Both the position numbers and the translations under genes were made by a program. Positions 1 through 7,995 of a DNA stretch of 38,653 nucleotides are shown in pieces (the first letter of the stretch is position 1; each line of letters begins with the position of its first letter). The stretch is from Halobacteriales archaeon QS_6_64_34 (GTDB taxonomy: Archaea > Halobacteriota > Halobacteria > Halobacteriales > Haloarculaceae). The stretch covers positions 9,317-47,969 of the forward strand of contig PXRT01000009.1 of NCBI GenBank assembly GCA_003020925.1, written 5' to 3'. Under the pieces are notes generated by a model that worked only from the letters and a program-made list of their open reading frames with translations, made no database searches and had not been told where the DNA came from.

Positions 1-272
1 GCGGCGTCACTGGCACCCTGTATCCGTGAGAGTGCACGCAGGGCCTTGGTGTCGGCCAGCCGAGTGGCGATGTCACCGGCGGTGTCGGTCTGCTTGATCG
101 CGTTCTTGGCCGCGATGCCGACGCCGGCACTGATGACGAGCTTCGTCAGGAAGCCAGCGGCGTACCCCTTGTACCAGTACCGTTCGAAGGTGCTGTAGAG
201 CTCCGGGCGCTCTTGTTCTTCGACGCCCCCATATGGGTTGTTCTGAGCCTGTTTCCGCCCGAAAACAGCACG
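1..272 (-). pseudogene. 5'-broken fragment of an unrecognised small membrane protein gene (runs off the left edge)
   Basis: The minus-strand frame is open from the TAA at 273-275 to the window edge and reads like real protein (NPYGGVEEQERPELY, then a glycine/alanine-rich possible membrane helix around KLVISAGVGIAAKNA). No ATG, GTG or TTG occurs in this frame after the TAA. Upstream of the TAA the same frame contains ATG at 299-297 and a second ATG (284-282), so a natural start would give an 8-residue peptide and then stop. Either the gene has lost its 5' end, or an in-frame ochre codon interrupts codon 9. Family not recognised. The fragment is divergent from the CARF regulator at 441. Protein-like character is clear; the status as pseudogene is inference. 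Confidence 0.5.
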
Positions 273-410
273 TTAGCCACACATAGCCTCGCGATTCATC
301 CCAATATGAGGAAAGGACTGAAGCAGTCACGGCCCCTACGTAAGAGAGTCCACGAGTGCGCGGTGGCAAACATCGGCGATGTGCGTATCAGCGGTCGGAA
401 GACTGGTGTT

Positions 411-420
411 TTTTACAAAT
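411..420 (+). promoter_or_regulatory. TATA-like box of the CARF regulator gene
   Basis: TTTTACAAAT lies 20 bp before the ATG at 441, the spacing of a leaderless haloarchaeal transcript. It supports 441 rather than the long upstream extension of the frame as the start. Confidence 0.5.
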
Positions 421-440
421 ACCCGCCTACCATATCAGGT

Positions 441-1358
441 ATGCAGACCCACATCGTCCCGGTCGGCTTCGACTACGACCGGCTCATCGCGCCGCTGGTG
501 CGCGAGCAACTCGACGTGGACCGCGTCATCTTGCTGGAGGGGGCGGTCGGCTCCGAGGCCAACGTCGAGTACTCGCGGAACCTCGCGGAGAAGTTGGAGA
601 AAGACTATCGGAACCTGCTCGGGGCGGAAACAGAGCGGGTCGTCGTCGCCGACGTCTACGACTACGACGAGGCCTTCGAGCAGGCCTTCGCGCTCATCAA
701 CGCCGAACTCGACTCGGGCAGCGAGGTGTGGGTCAACGTCTCGGCGATGCCCCGAACGGTCTCCTTTGCCTTCGCGACGGCGGCCCACTCCATCATGGTC
801 GAACGCGAGGGCGACCGCGAACGCATCCACACGTACTACACGGTCCCCGAGAAGTACTTAGAGACCGAACTCGCCGAGGAACTCCGCAAGCAGGTCGAGC
901 TGCTGGAAGACCTGCAGGCCAACGAGCCCGCCGAGGACCGCGTCGACGAGCGCCTGTCGACAGCGCTAGACCTGCTGGACGAGTTCGACGAGCGCGGGAC
1001 GACAATCGGCGCAAAGGAGATAGACGGGTCCCACATCGTCGAACTGCCGGTCGCCTCCTTCTCGAACGTCAAACCCTTCGAGGAGGTCATCCTCTTTACC
1101 CTCGGCGAACATGGCGAGTTCGAGTCCGTCTCCGAACTGGCACAGGCCCTGGCTCGGGACATGGGCGAGGAGTACACCGACTCCTTTCGCTCGAAGGTCA
1201 TCTACAACGTCGACCGGCTGGGCCCGGGCGGCAAGGGGTACATCGAGCAGGAGGACCACGGGAAGTCCTACCGGACGAAGCTGTCCCGCATCGGCGAGCT
1301 ATGGGTCCGTGCCCACTCCGCCGACGACCGTACGGAGCGAAACCCGGACCTGCCGTGA
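441..1358 (+). CDS. HFX_2341-family CARF domain transcriptional regulator
   Basis: This 305-aa protein starts MQTHIVPVGFDYDRLIAPL, the hallmark N-terminus of the haloarchaeal HFX_2341 family (formerly DUF6293). Residues about 1-130 form a Rossmann-like CARF ligand-binding domain: an initial strand ending in a glycine turn, and a second nucleotide-contact-type loop in WVNVSAMPRTVSFAFATAA. Residues about 130-210 are a charged linker with heptad character. Residues about 215-305 resemble a winged helix-turn-helix (EVILFTLGEHGEFESVSELA). CARF-wHTH proteins of the Csa3 type sense cyclic oligonucleotides and regulate CRISPR loci, but no CRISPR or cas gene is nearby, so the ligand and targets are unknown. 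The frame is open upstream to 213 but that part is not protein-like. Family assignment is strong; function is inference. Confidence 0.85.
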   Translation: MQTHIVPVGFDYDRLIAPLVREQLDVDRVILLEGAVGSEANVEYSRNLAEKLEKDYRNLLGAETERVVVADVYDYDEAFEQAFALINAELDSGSEVWVNVSAMPRTVSFAFATAAHSIMVEREGDRERIHTYYTVPEKYLETELAEELRKQVELLEDLQANEPAEDRVDERLSTALDLLDEFDERGTTIGAKEIDGSHIVELPVASFSNVKPFEEVILFTLGEHGEFESVSELAQALARDMGEEYTDSFRSKVIYNVDRLGPGGKGYIEQEDHGKSYRTKLSRIGELWVRAHSADDRTERNPDLP

Positions 1359-1484
1359 TTCGATAGGCCACGGGACACCGTGACGGCCGGGCCGGAAGCG
1401 GTGTACCGAAGAGAAAAGTTATTCAAAACAGTTCCGTGAAGAAACATTACGCATTAGTACCGGCGACAGCTAGACCGAACTGGT

Positions 1485-1703
1485 ATGAGTTCCCTTCGCG
1501 TCGTCGGCTGGACAGTCGTCGCGCTGGTGCTGGTGGCACTGGCCGTGCCGTGGTTCCTCTGGAGCGAGACGGCGATTGTCGCCGGGCTACCAGTGTGGTT
1601 GTGGTGGCATATCGGCTGGATGGCACTCGCAAGCGTCGTCTTCGCCGTCTTCGCCCGTACCGACTGGGGGCTCGGCATCGAGGAGGTGAGCCGCCGTGGC
1701 TGA
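1485..1703 (+). CDS. DUF3311 family small membrane protein (symporter partner)
   Basis: This 72-aa protein has two predicted membrane helices (about residues 5-25 and 35-58) and the family-type centre PVWLWWHIGWMALASVVF. DUF3311 proteins are typically encoded directly before a sodium:solute symporter (SSS family) and are presumed to be a small subunit, comparable to the YhdT/PanF pair. Here the stop codon overlaps the GTG start of the downstream symporter gene by 8 bp, as in intact pairs, but that symporter is internally deleted. The DUF3311 gene may therefore be an orphan left over from a decayed transporter operon. Confidence 0.75.
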   Translation: MSSLRVVGWTVVALVLVALAVPWFLWSETAIVAGLPVWLWWHIGWMALASVVFAVFARTDWGLGIEEVSRRG

Positions 1704-2062
1704 GACGGGGCTCCAGTTGGGAGTGGATTCTGGTCATGGGGCTGATGGACGGCATCATCTTCGCCGTCCTGTGGTACGTGCTGGGATACAAGCAGTGGCT
1801 GGTCGGCAAGCGCCACGGCTACGTGACGCTGGGCGAGATGCTCGGTGACCGATTTGGCTCGACGGCGCTGCGGGTCATCGTCGCTGCCATCAGCCTCGTC
1901 TGGCTGTTCCCCTACGTCATGCTCCAGCAGAAGGGGGCGGGCCAGGCTATCGTCGGCATCATCGTCGGCCTCCTGCTGACGGTCTCGGTCTCGCTGGTGA
2001 CGGCGCCGGGCGCGACAGAGGACCGAACGGCCTACGCCGTCTCCGGCGTCGAGAGCGACTGA
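1696..2062 (+). pseudogene. sodium:solute symporter (SSS family) pseudogene with two internal deletions
   Basis: Three pieces of one SSS transporter lie end to end. The N-terminus is VAETGLQLGV in the GTG-1696 frame. Around 1720-1727 the frame jumps to one giving EWILVMGLMDGIIFAVLWY, then the conserved stretches KRHGYVTLGEMLGDRFGS and LFPYVMLQQKGAGQAI. Near 1948-1962 this runs directly into a last membrane helix and hydrophilic tail (VTAPGATEDRTAYAV). An intact protein is about 490 aa with 13 helices; here only about 120 aa remain. The first lesion removes about 60 codons and shifts frame. The second removes most of the core. The sequence around the first junction contains GAGTGG, which could belong to both sides and suggests a microhomology deletion (inference). 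Very unlikely to be a functional transporter. Confidence 0.7.
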
Positions 2063-2166
2063 CAACGCCAGCCGAGTCGATGGGCGGCTCGGTTGCCACC
2101 GGATTCGGCGCTGGCTGTCACGCCAAACCGAAGTCGTTTAGCCCCCGGTTGGCTCACATACACCTA

Positions 2167-2313
2167 ATGGCGCGTCGAGCAACCAGTCGTACGGACTGTT
2201 GTAGTCTCGGACCGGCATCCCCCGTCACGGAACGGGGAGCACCGGTACACGGCTACAACACTCCGTATCCATCGGTTCTCGTACCCGTAGTAGGGGTCTC
2301 CACGCCCCACTAA
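2167..2313 (+). other. possible valine-rich leader peptide ORF upstream of valS
   Basis: A 48-codon ORF, ATG to TAA, lies 54 bp before valS. Its last 13 residues are SVLVPVVGVSTPH: five valines in eight residues, three of them encoded by GTA, a codon rarely used in this GC-rich genome. A weak TATA-like TTTA (2137-2140) is placed 26 bp before the ATG. Third-position GC is clearly lower than in neighbouring genes, so it does not look like an ordinary protein gene. Small inverted repeats flank the valine run: CCCCGT/ACGGGG near 2220-2237, ACCC/GGGGT at 2283-2297, and GGGG/CCCC at 2293-2308. The last two share the same G run and so exclude each other. A leader-peptide control of valyl-tRNA synthetase is a hypothesis; it may equally be a chance ORF. 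Confidence 0.35.
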
Positions 2314-2367
2314 CACTTCCCCTCGACGCCCGCACCGTTTTCGACCGACCTGCGCCCGCAATCAGAC

Positions 2368-5130
2368 ATGAGTGACACACAGGACCCAGCGACCGAGGAA
2401 CCGCCAGCCGACGAGCAACTCACGGGGGAGTACGACCCCGCCGACGTCGAGCCCAAGTGGCAGGACCACTGGGTGACCGAGGAGACGTACGCCTACGATG
2501 GAAGCGCGGCGCCACGCGCCGCGGACGCGAGCGGCGACGAGCCGCGAGACGACGCCGACACCCGCTTTTCCATCGACACGCCCCCGCCCACGGTGTCGGG
2601 CAACCTCCACATGGGCCATCTCTACCAGTTCACGCTGCAGGACTTCGTCGCCCGCTATCACCGGATGGCCGATGACACCGTCTACTTCCCCTTTGGCTAC
2701 GACGACAACGGCATCGCCTCCGAGCGCCTCACCGAGCGCGAACTGGACATCCGCCATCAGGATTTCGAGCGCCGCGAGTTCCAGGAGAAGTGCCGGGACA
2801 TCTGTACGCAGTACGAGGACGAGTTCACCGAGGACGTCCAGTCGCTCGCGATTTCTGTCGACTGGTCGAACACCTACAAGACCATCGAGCCCCGCGTCCA
2901 GCGGGCCTCGCAACTGTCCTTCCTCGACCTCTACGAACAGGGCCGGGAGTACCGCCAGCGCGCCCCGACCATCTGGTGTCCCGACTGCGAGACCGCTATC
3001 TCCCAGGTCGAACAGGAGGACGAGGACACGGCCACGAAGTTCAACGACATCGCCTTCGACCTCGTGGCCGACAGCGAGGGCCCCGTGACGTGGGACGAGA
3101 CCTTCACCATCTCGACGACCCGGCCCGAACTCCTGCCGGCGTGTGTCTCGGTCTTTGTCCATCCCGACGACGACGAGAATCAGCACCTCGTCGACGGCAC
3201 GGCGCGGGTGCCGCTGTTCGGCCAGGAAGTGCCCATCATCGCCGACGAGCGTGTCGACATGGAGACCGGCTCCGGCCTGGTGATGTGCTGTACCTTCGGC
3301 GACCAGAACGACATCGAGTGGCACCAGGCCCACGACCTGGACCTGCGGCTGGCCATCGACGAGTCCGCGACGATGACCGAGGTCGCCGGCGAGTACGAGG
3401 GCATGAGCACCCACGAGGCCCGCGAGGCCATCATCGAGGACCTCGACAGCGAGGGCGCGCTGCTGGAGTCCCGTGACCACGACCACACCGTCCAGGTCCA
3501 CGAGCGCTGTGGCGTCGAGGTCGAGTATCTCGTCACCGAGCAGTGGTACATCAAGATGCTCGACAAGAAAGACGAGTACCTCGGGGCGGGCCGGGAGATG
3601 GACTGGTTCCCCGAGAAGATGTTCAGCCGCTACCAGCACTGGATAGAGGGCCTGGAGTGGGACTGGTGTATCTCCCGCCAGCGCGACTCGGGCATCCCCA
3701 TCCCCGTCTGGTACTGTGACGCCTGTGGCGAGCCGGTCGTGGCCGAGAAGGCCGACCTGCCGGTCGACCCCCTCTCGGACGACCCGCCGGTCGATAGCTG
3801 CCCCGAGTGTGACCACGACGACCTGACCCCCGAGGAGGACGTCTTCGACACGTGGGCGACCTCCTCGCTGACGCCGCTGGTCAATGCCGGCTGGGACTGG
3901 GAGGCCGATGAGTCGGCAGAGACAGCCGACTCGGTGGACGGCGAAGCCGGGGAGTTCACCATGGACACCCCCGAACTCTACCCCTTCGACCTCCGCCCCC
4001 AGGGCCACGACATCATCTCCTTTTGGCTGTTTCACACCGTCGTCAAGTGTTATGAACACACCGACGAGGTGCCCTTCGACAGCGTCATGATAAACGGGAT
4101 GGTCTTAGACGAGAACCGCGAGGCGATGTCCAAATCCAAGGGCAACGTCATCCCGCCCAGCGAGGTGCTCGAGAACTTCCCGGTCGACGCCGCCCGCTAC
4201 TGGGCCGCCGGCACCTCCATCGGCGACGACTTCCCGTACAAGGAGGGCGACCTCGAAGCCGGCGAGCGCCTGCTCCAGAAGCTCTGGAACGCCTCCCGGC
4301 TCGTCGACCAGCTAACACCGGCTCAGCGACCCGCCGAACCCGACGAACTGTCGGCGGTCGACCGCTGGCTGCTCGCCGAACTCGACGCCACTGTCGAGTC
4401 GGTCACCGGGAAGTTCGACGAGTACGCTTTCTCGAAGGCCCGGGACGAACTGCGCTCCTTTTTCTGGAACACGTTCTGTGACGACTATCTCGAAATCGCC
4501 AAGCAGCGTCTGAGCGAGGGCGGGGACCCCTCCACGGAGTACACGCTGCTTTCGGCCCACCGGACGTTCCTGCAGCTGTTCGCGCCGTTCCTCCCGCACA
4601 TCACGGAGGAGCTGTGGGACAGATTGGGATACGGTGAATCCACGAGCGGCGACTCCATCCACACCACCGACTGGCCCGTCGCGGGCGGCTACGAGGCCGA
4701 CCTGGCGGCCGGCGAGACGGCGATGGAGGTCGTCTCCGCGCTCCGTCGGTACAAGACCGAGAACGGCCTGCCGCTGAACGCCGACCTCGACCACGTCGAG
4801 GTGTACGGCCACATCGCCGGCTTCGAGAGCGCCGTCGCCGAGGCGATGCACGTCGAGACGCTCGATACCTACGAGGACGCCCCGGACATCACGACCGAAA
4901 TCAGCGGCATCGACCTCGACTACTCCGTCGTCGGGCCGGAGTTTGGCAGCGACGTGGGCGCCATCGACGCCGGCATCGAGTCGGGCGAGTACGAAATCGA
5001 CGGTGACACGCTCGTCGTCGCCGGCGAGTTCGAACTCGGCCCCGACCTGTTCGAAATCGATGAGACCCGGACGTATTCGGGCGAGGGCGAGATGACCGAG
5101 ACCGAAAGCGCCGTCGTCGTGGTGCGGTAG
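2368..5130 (+). CDS. valS: valyl-tRNA synthetase
   Basis: This 920-aa class Ia aminoacyl-tRNA synthetase charges tRNA-Val with valine in the cytoplasm. The HIGH signature is HMGH at residues 81-84 (SGNLHMGHLYQF) and the KMSKS-type loop is AMSKSK at 586-591. Cysteine pairs CPDC (near 208) and CDAC plus CPEC (about 450-475) look like zinc-binding knuckles. The CP1 editing domain lies between them (TISTTRPELLPACVSVFVHP). The tRNA anticodon-binding domain follows the KMSKS loop, and a short C-terminal region ends the protein, matching the archaeal length. A haloarchaeal acidic insertion occupies about residues 45-65. The ATG is preceded at 25 bp by a weak TTTTCG box, so it may have its own leaderless promoter as well as any read-through from the mini-ORF region. 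Confidence 0.97.
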   Translation: MSDTQDPATEEPPADEQLTGEYDPADVEPKWQDHWVTEETYAYDGSAAPRAADASGDEPRDDADTRFSIDTPPPTVSGNLHMGHLYQFTLQDFVARYHRMADDTVYFPFGYDDNGIASERLTERELDIRHQDFERREFQEKCRDICTQYEDEFTEDVQSLAISVDWSNTYKTIEPRVQRASQLSFLDLYEQGREYRQRAPTIWCPDCETAISQVEQEDEDTATKFNDIAFDLVADSEGPVTWDETFTISTTRPELLPACVSVFVHPDDDENQHLVDGTARVPLFGQEVPIIADERVDMETGSGLVMCCTFGDQNDIEWHQAHDLDLRLAIDESATMTEVAGEYEGMSTHEAREAIIEDLDSEGALLESRDHDHTVQVHERCGVEVEYLVTEQWYIKMLDKKDEYLGAGREMDWFPEKMFSRYQHWIEGLEWDWCISRQRDSGIPIPVWYCDACGEPVVAEKADLPVDPLSDDPPVDSCPECDHDDLTPEEDVFDTWATSSLTPLVNAGWDWEADESAETADSVDGEAGEFTMDTPELYPFDLRPQGHDIISFWLFHTVVKCYEHTDEVPFDSVMINGMVLDENREAMSKSKGNVIPPSEVLENFPVDAARYWAAGTSIGDDFPYKEGDLEAGERLLQKLWNASRLVDQLTPAQRPAEPDELSAVDRWLLAELDATVESVTGKFDEYAFSKARDELRSFFWNTFCDDYLEIAKQRLSEGGDPSTEYTLLSAHRTFLQLFAPFLPHITEELWDRLGYGESTSGDSIHTTDWPVAGGYEADLAAGETAMEVVSALRRYKTENGLPLNADLDHVEVYGHIAGFESAVAEAMHVETLDTYEDAPDITTEISGIDLDYSVVGPEFGSDVGAIDAGIESGEYEIDGDTLVVAGEFELGPDLFEIDETRTYSGEGEMTETESAVVVVR

Positions 5131-5148
5131 GGTTCGGGACCGCACAGC

Positions 5149-5156
5149 TTTATTTT
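5149..5156 (+). promoter_or_regulatory. TATA-like box of the 5179 membrane protein gene
   Basis: TTTATTTT ends 22 bp before the ATG at 5179, consistent with a leaderless transcript separate from valS. Confidence 0.45.
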
Positions 5157-5178
5157 CCGGCGGGGTGAGCCACCAGTC

Positions 5179-5958
5179 ATGCCACGCAAACCACCGGCCG
5201 CGTTGGGCAGTGGCGCCTACGTCGCCGGGGTCGTCGGGGCCGTGATGTTGCTGGGCGAGTCTCCCGACGCCACGGTCGCTGCCGTCGCAGTCGGGGGGTC
5301 GTGTCTCGGCATCGCCGCTGGCGGCCTGCTGGTCACCCGCACCCGGCTTTTGGGCCACAGGGTCACGGCGCGGTTCACGGGGGGCGCGCTGGTGGGATTG
5401 GGGCTCTGGGTGACCTGGACCGGTGTGCAGTCCAGCGCGGGTGGCCGCTACCAGTTGGCCATCGGCAGCGTCTTTTTCGCCGTCGTGGGCTGGGCTGTGA
5501 TGGTCGGGGGTGAGGAGACGAGCGGGCCCGAGGACGAGCGGGAGATACTGGCCTCGCTCCCGCAGACGACAGACGGCGACGGTCGACGGCGGCAGTTCAC
5601 GCTGCTTGCCGACATCGGCGTGGTGCTCGTCGTCGCCTACTTCTTTTATCGGGCGGTCGTCACCGCCGACTCCTCCAGCTGGCTCTTTGGCGGCCTCTTT
5701 CTGGCCGTGTTCCTCCCCGGGACCCGCTCGCAGGTCGACCTGACCGACGGCGGCCTCGTCACCACCCGCTACGTCTGCTGGCTGGTCCCGTTCGACCGGT
5801 CACACACGCCCTGGAGAGAGATTTACGGCTACGAGGCAACCGACGAGCGACTCACACTCGGGACGGAGTTCGGCGACGACCTGGTGTACGACCGCGACCG
5901 AATCGACGACCCGGAGCGCGTCGTCGCGGTTCTGGACGACCGTCTGCCCAGGCTGTGA
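5179..5958 (+). CDS. hypothetical membrane protein with C-terminal PH-like domain
   Basis: This 259-aa protein is not assigned to a named family. Residues about 10-105 contain three to four hydrophobic helices (AYVAGVVGAVMLLG, AAVAVGGSCLGIAAGGLLV, GALVGLGLWVTWTG, SVFFAVVGWAVMVG). A hydrophilic loop leads to two more helices at about 140-185. The last 75 residues are soluble, with alternating strands (SQVDLTDGGLVTTRYVC, then WREIYGYEATDERLTL), resembling the bacterial-PH/YdbT-like fold found at the end of many archaeal membrane proteins. It follows valS by 48 bp in the same direction but has its own promoter-like box. A convergent hairpin region follows at 6038-6058. Function unknown. Confidence 0.75.
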   Translation: MPRKPPAALGSGAYVAGVVGAVMLLGESPDATVAAVAVGGSCLGIAAGGLLVTRTRLLGHRVTARFTGGALVGLGLWVTWTGVQSSAGGRYQLAIGSVFFAVVGWAVMVGGEETSGPEDEREILASLPQTTDGDGRRRQFTLLADIGVVLVVAYFFYRAVVTADSSSWLFGGLFLAVFLPGTRSQVDLTDGGLVTTRYVCWLVPFDRSHTPWREIYGYEATDERLTLGTEFGDDLVYDRDRIDDPERVVAVLDDRLPRL

Positions 5959-6037
5959 CGGGCGGAGACACTCGACTGAGCGACCGGTGAGTCACGCCCA
6001 GCCCCCGAACGCGGGAAAACACTCTACCCGTCGGCCG

Positions 6038-6058
6038 TCTCGCGATACGTCCGCGAGA
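6038..6058. terminator. hairpin between convergent genes, possible bidirectional terminator
   Basis: TCTCGCG (6038-6044) and CGCGAGA (6052-6058) form a perfect 7-bp stem with a 7-nt loop in the 155-bp gap between the convergent genes ending at 5958 and 6114. No T-tract follows, so a terminator role is only suggested by position. Confidence 0.3.
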
Positions 6059-6113
6059 GGGGGCGGTCGTGGACGCCGGTCGAGGAGCGCGATTCACTCG
6101 CTCTGTCGGCCTT

Positions 6114-6881
6114 TCACGCCCGTTTCACCTTCTCGACTCGCGTCGCAAGCGCCAGGAACGTCGCCAGAACGGTCAGCGTCACGGCCCAGCCCGCCGCGAG
6201 GTCGTGGGCCAGCACGGTGTGGTCGAAGGTCAGCGGGCCCACGAGGGGCTCGCCACGCAGCCACGTGTGGTGTGGTCCGCCCAAGACCGGGACGAAGTAG
6301 TCCACGACGTCGTTGAACCCGTACCAGAAGACGGCGACCGCCACGGCCGGGACCGAAAAGCTCGCGTAGCGGTGGATGAGAAACGCCTCGACAGCCATCG
6401 CCAGATGCGACAGGACGAGAAACCAGTAGAGCCACGCGGCGATGCCGGCGCTGCCGTTGATGACAAGCTGGACGTAGGGCGTCCAGAGGCCGAGCTTGAT
6501 ACAGCCGAAGAAGGCCAGCGCGTGGAGCCACTGGGTGTCCCAGTCACGCTTCCACGCCCCGAAGGAGAGCCCGATGAACAGCGTCGCGACGGGCGAGTCC
6601 GGAATCAGCGGGTACGCGAGCGGCGTGGCGGCACCCAACTGCCCGCCGAGCAGCGGCGGCGATAGGGTCAGCGGCTGACCGGCGTAGTACCAGAAGCCAA
6701 ACAGCGTCCCGACGAGGTTGACGATGGCGATTGGCCAGGCCAGTCGCAGCCCCACGTTTTCGAGCCACTCGGGCAGCGGCGCGACGTAGCGGGGCAGTCC
6801 CTCCGACTCGGGCAGCGACGCGTCGAAGTACCGGGCGACGTACGATTCGATGCGTCGTCCCACCCGGTTTAGGGCCGACAT
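6114..6881 (-). CDS. DUF1405 family integral membrane protein
   Basis: This 255-aa protein has about seven predicted membrane helices and the features of DUF1405 proteins: an N-terminal helix starting PLPEWLENVGLRLAWPIAIVN, the motif FWYYAGQ, and an acidic-aromatic FNDVVDYF near residue 190. DUF1405 members occur in Bacillus and haloarchaea; their role is unknown. The start at 6881 is supported by a TTTACC box 22 bp upstream on the minus strand. It is divergent from pdxS, sharing a 144-bp promoter region. Confidence 0.85.
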   Translation of the reverse strand: MSALNRVGRRIESYVARYFDASLPESEGLPRYVAPLPEWLENVGLRLAWPIAIVNLVGTLFGFWYYAGQPLTLSPPLLGGQLGAATPLAYPLIPDSPVATLFIGLSFGAWKRDWDTQWLHALAFFGCIKLGLWTPYVQLVINGSAGIAAWLYWFLVLSHLAMAVEAFLIHRYASFSVPAVAVAVFWYGFNDVVDYFVPVLGGPHHTWLRGEPLVGPLTFDHTVLAHDLAAGWAVTLTVLATFLALATRVEKVKRA

Positions 6882-6903
6882 ATCTCCCCGTGTGGGTTCC
6901 GAT

Positions 6904-6909
6904 GGTAAA
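6904..6909 (-). promoter_or_regulatory. TATA-like box of the DUF1405 gene
   Basis: Reads TTTACC on the minus strand, 22 bp before the ATG at 6881. Confidence 0.4.
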
Positions 6910-6995
6910 CCGCTAGCGGTCCACCTTTTTCAGCGTCGGGTGCGCTCGCTTAGTGTATTCCGCGTCTCGACATCCGTTGTCGCCAAGGACACGCG

Positions 6996-7004
6996 TTAAG
7001 TAAA
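6996..7004 (+). promoter_or_regulatory. TATA-like box of pdxS
   Basis: TTAAGTAAA ends 21 bp before the pdxS ATG at 7026, fitting a leaderless mRNA. Confidence 0.5.
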
Positions 7005-7025
7005 TCCAGTCCTAAGCCCGGCGTA

Positions 7026-7934
7026 ATGCCTGAAGCTACCGATTTAGAGGAACTCCGCCGCGGCACTGACCTGGTCAAGCGCGGCTTCGCGAAGATGCAG
7101 AAGGGCGGCGTCATCATGGACGTCGTCACGCCCGAGCAGGCCCGTATCGCCGAGGACGTCGGTGCAGTGGCGGTGATGAATCTCGAAGCGGTTCCGGCCG
7201 ACATCCGCAAGCGCGGCGGCGTCGCGCGGATGGCCGACCCCGCCTCGCTGGAGGCGGTCATCGAGGAGGTGTCCATCCCGGTGATGGGCAAGGCCCGCAT
7301 CGGCCACACCAAGGAGGCCGAGATTCTGGAGGCCGCCGGCGCGGACATGCTCGACGAGAGCGAGGTCCTGACGCCGGCCGACGACCGCTACCACATCGAC
7401 AAGCGCGACTTCACCGCACCGTTCGTCTGTGGCGCGCGCAATCTCCAGGAGGCCCTGCGCCGCATCGACGAGGGCGCGGCGATGATTCGAACGAAAGGCG
7501 AGGCCGGCACCGGCGACGTGAACCAGGCCGTCCACCACCAGCGCAACATTTTGGGCTCGATTCGCAAGCTCGAGGGGATGAGCCACGAGGAGCGTGAGAA
7601 GTGGGCCCGCGAACACGAGGCGCCTGCCGACCTCGTCCACGAGACCGCCGACATGGGCCGGCTACCGGTCGTGAACTTCGCCGCCGGCGGCATCGCGACG
7701 CCGGCCGACGCGGCGCTGATGATGCACCACGGCTGTGATGGCATCTTCGTCGGGTCGGGCATCTTCGGCGCCGAGGACCCCGAGGCGATGGGCATGGCAA
7801 TCGTCGAAGCGGTGAACAACTGGGACGACGCCAAGCGGTTGACCGAAATCAGCAAGAACGTCGGCAAGGGGATGAAAGGCGACGCGAACGCGGACCTCCC
7901 CGAGGAAGAGAAGCTACAGGGCCGCGGCGTCTGA
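7026..7934 (+). CDS. pdxS: pyridoxal 5'-phosphate synthase, PdxS lyase subunit
   Basis: This 302-aa protein makes pyridoxal 5'-phosphate from ribose 5-phosphate, glyceraldehyde 3-phosphate and ammonia in the cytoplasm, working with the glutaminase PdxT. It is a (beta-alpha)8 barrel. The N-terminal helix [19 protein letters not shown], the first catalytic lysine K89 in VMGKARIGH, the swinging lysine K157 in [11 protein letters not shown], and the phosphate-binding [10 protein letters not shown] near 245 are all present. Length is normal for archaeal PdxS (about 300). No pdxT lies next to it in this window, so the glutaminase subunit must be encoded elsewhere. Confidence 0.97.
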   Translation: MPEATDLEELRRGTDLVKRGFAKMQKGGVIMDVVTPEQARIAEDVGAVAVMNLEAVPADIRKRGGVARMADPASLEAVIEEVSIPVMGKARIGHTKEAEILEAAGADMLDESEVLTPADDRYHIDKRDFTAPFVCGARNLQEALRRIDEGAAMIRTKGEAGTGDVNQAVHHQRNILGSIRKLEGMSHEEREKWAREHEAPADLVHETADMGRLPVVNFAAGGIATPADAALMMHHGCDGIFVGSGIFGAEDPEAMGMAIVEAVNNWDDAKRLTEISKNVGKGMKGDANADLPEEEKLQGRGV

Positions 7935-7995
7935 GGCGGGTTTTCGGGCTCTCGTCCCCGCCAAGGGAAAGACGAAGAACCAAGTCCGTCGGCGA

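Noticed and set aside
2164..2361. 65-codon minus-strand ORF opposite the valS leader region
   Set aside because: Arg-rich, no promoter, no protein-like pattern; best explained as a shadow frame.
2362..4059. 565-codon minus-strand ORF opposite valS
   Set aside because: Long antisense frames are common opposite GC-rich haloarchaeal genes; the valS frame has all catalytic motifs.
6069..6665. 198-codon plus-strand ORF within the DUF1405 gene
   Set aside because: Antisense shadow of a gene with clear membrane-protein character; composition Arg/Gly/His-rich as expected for complementary GC-rich frames.
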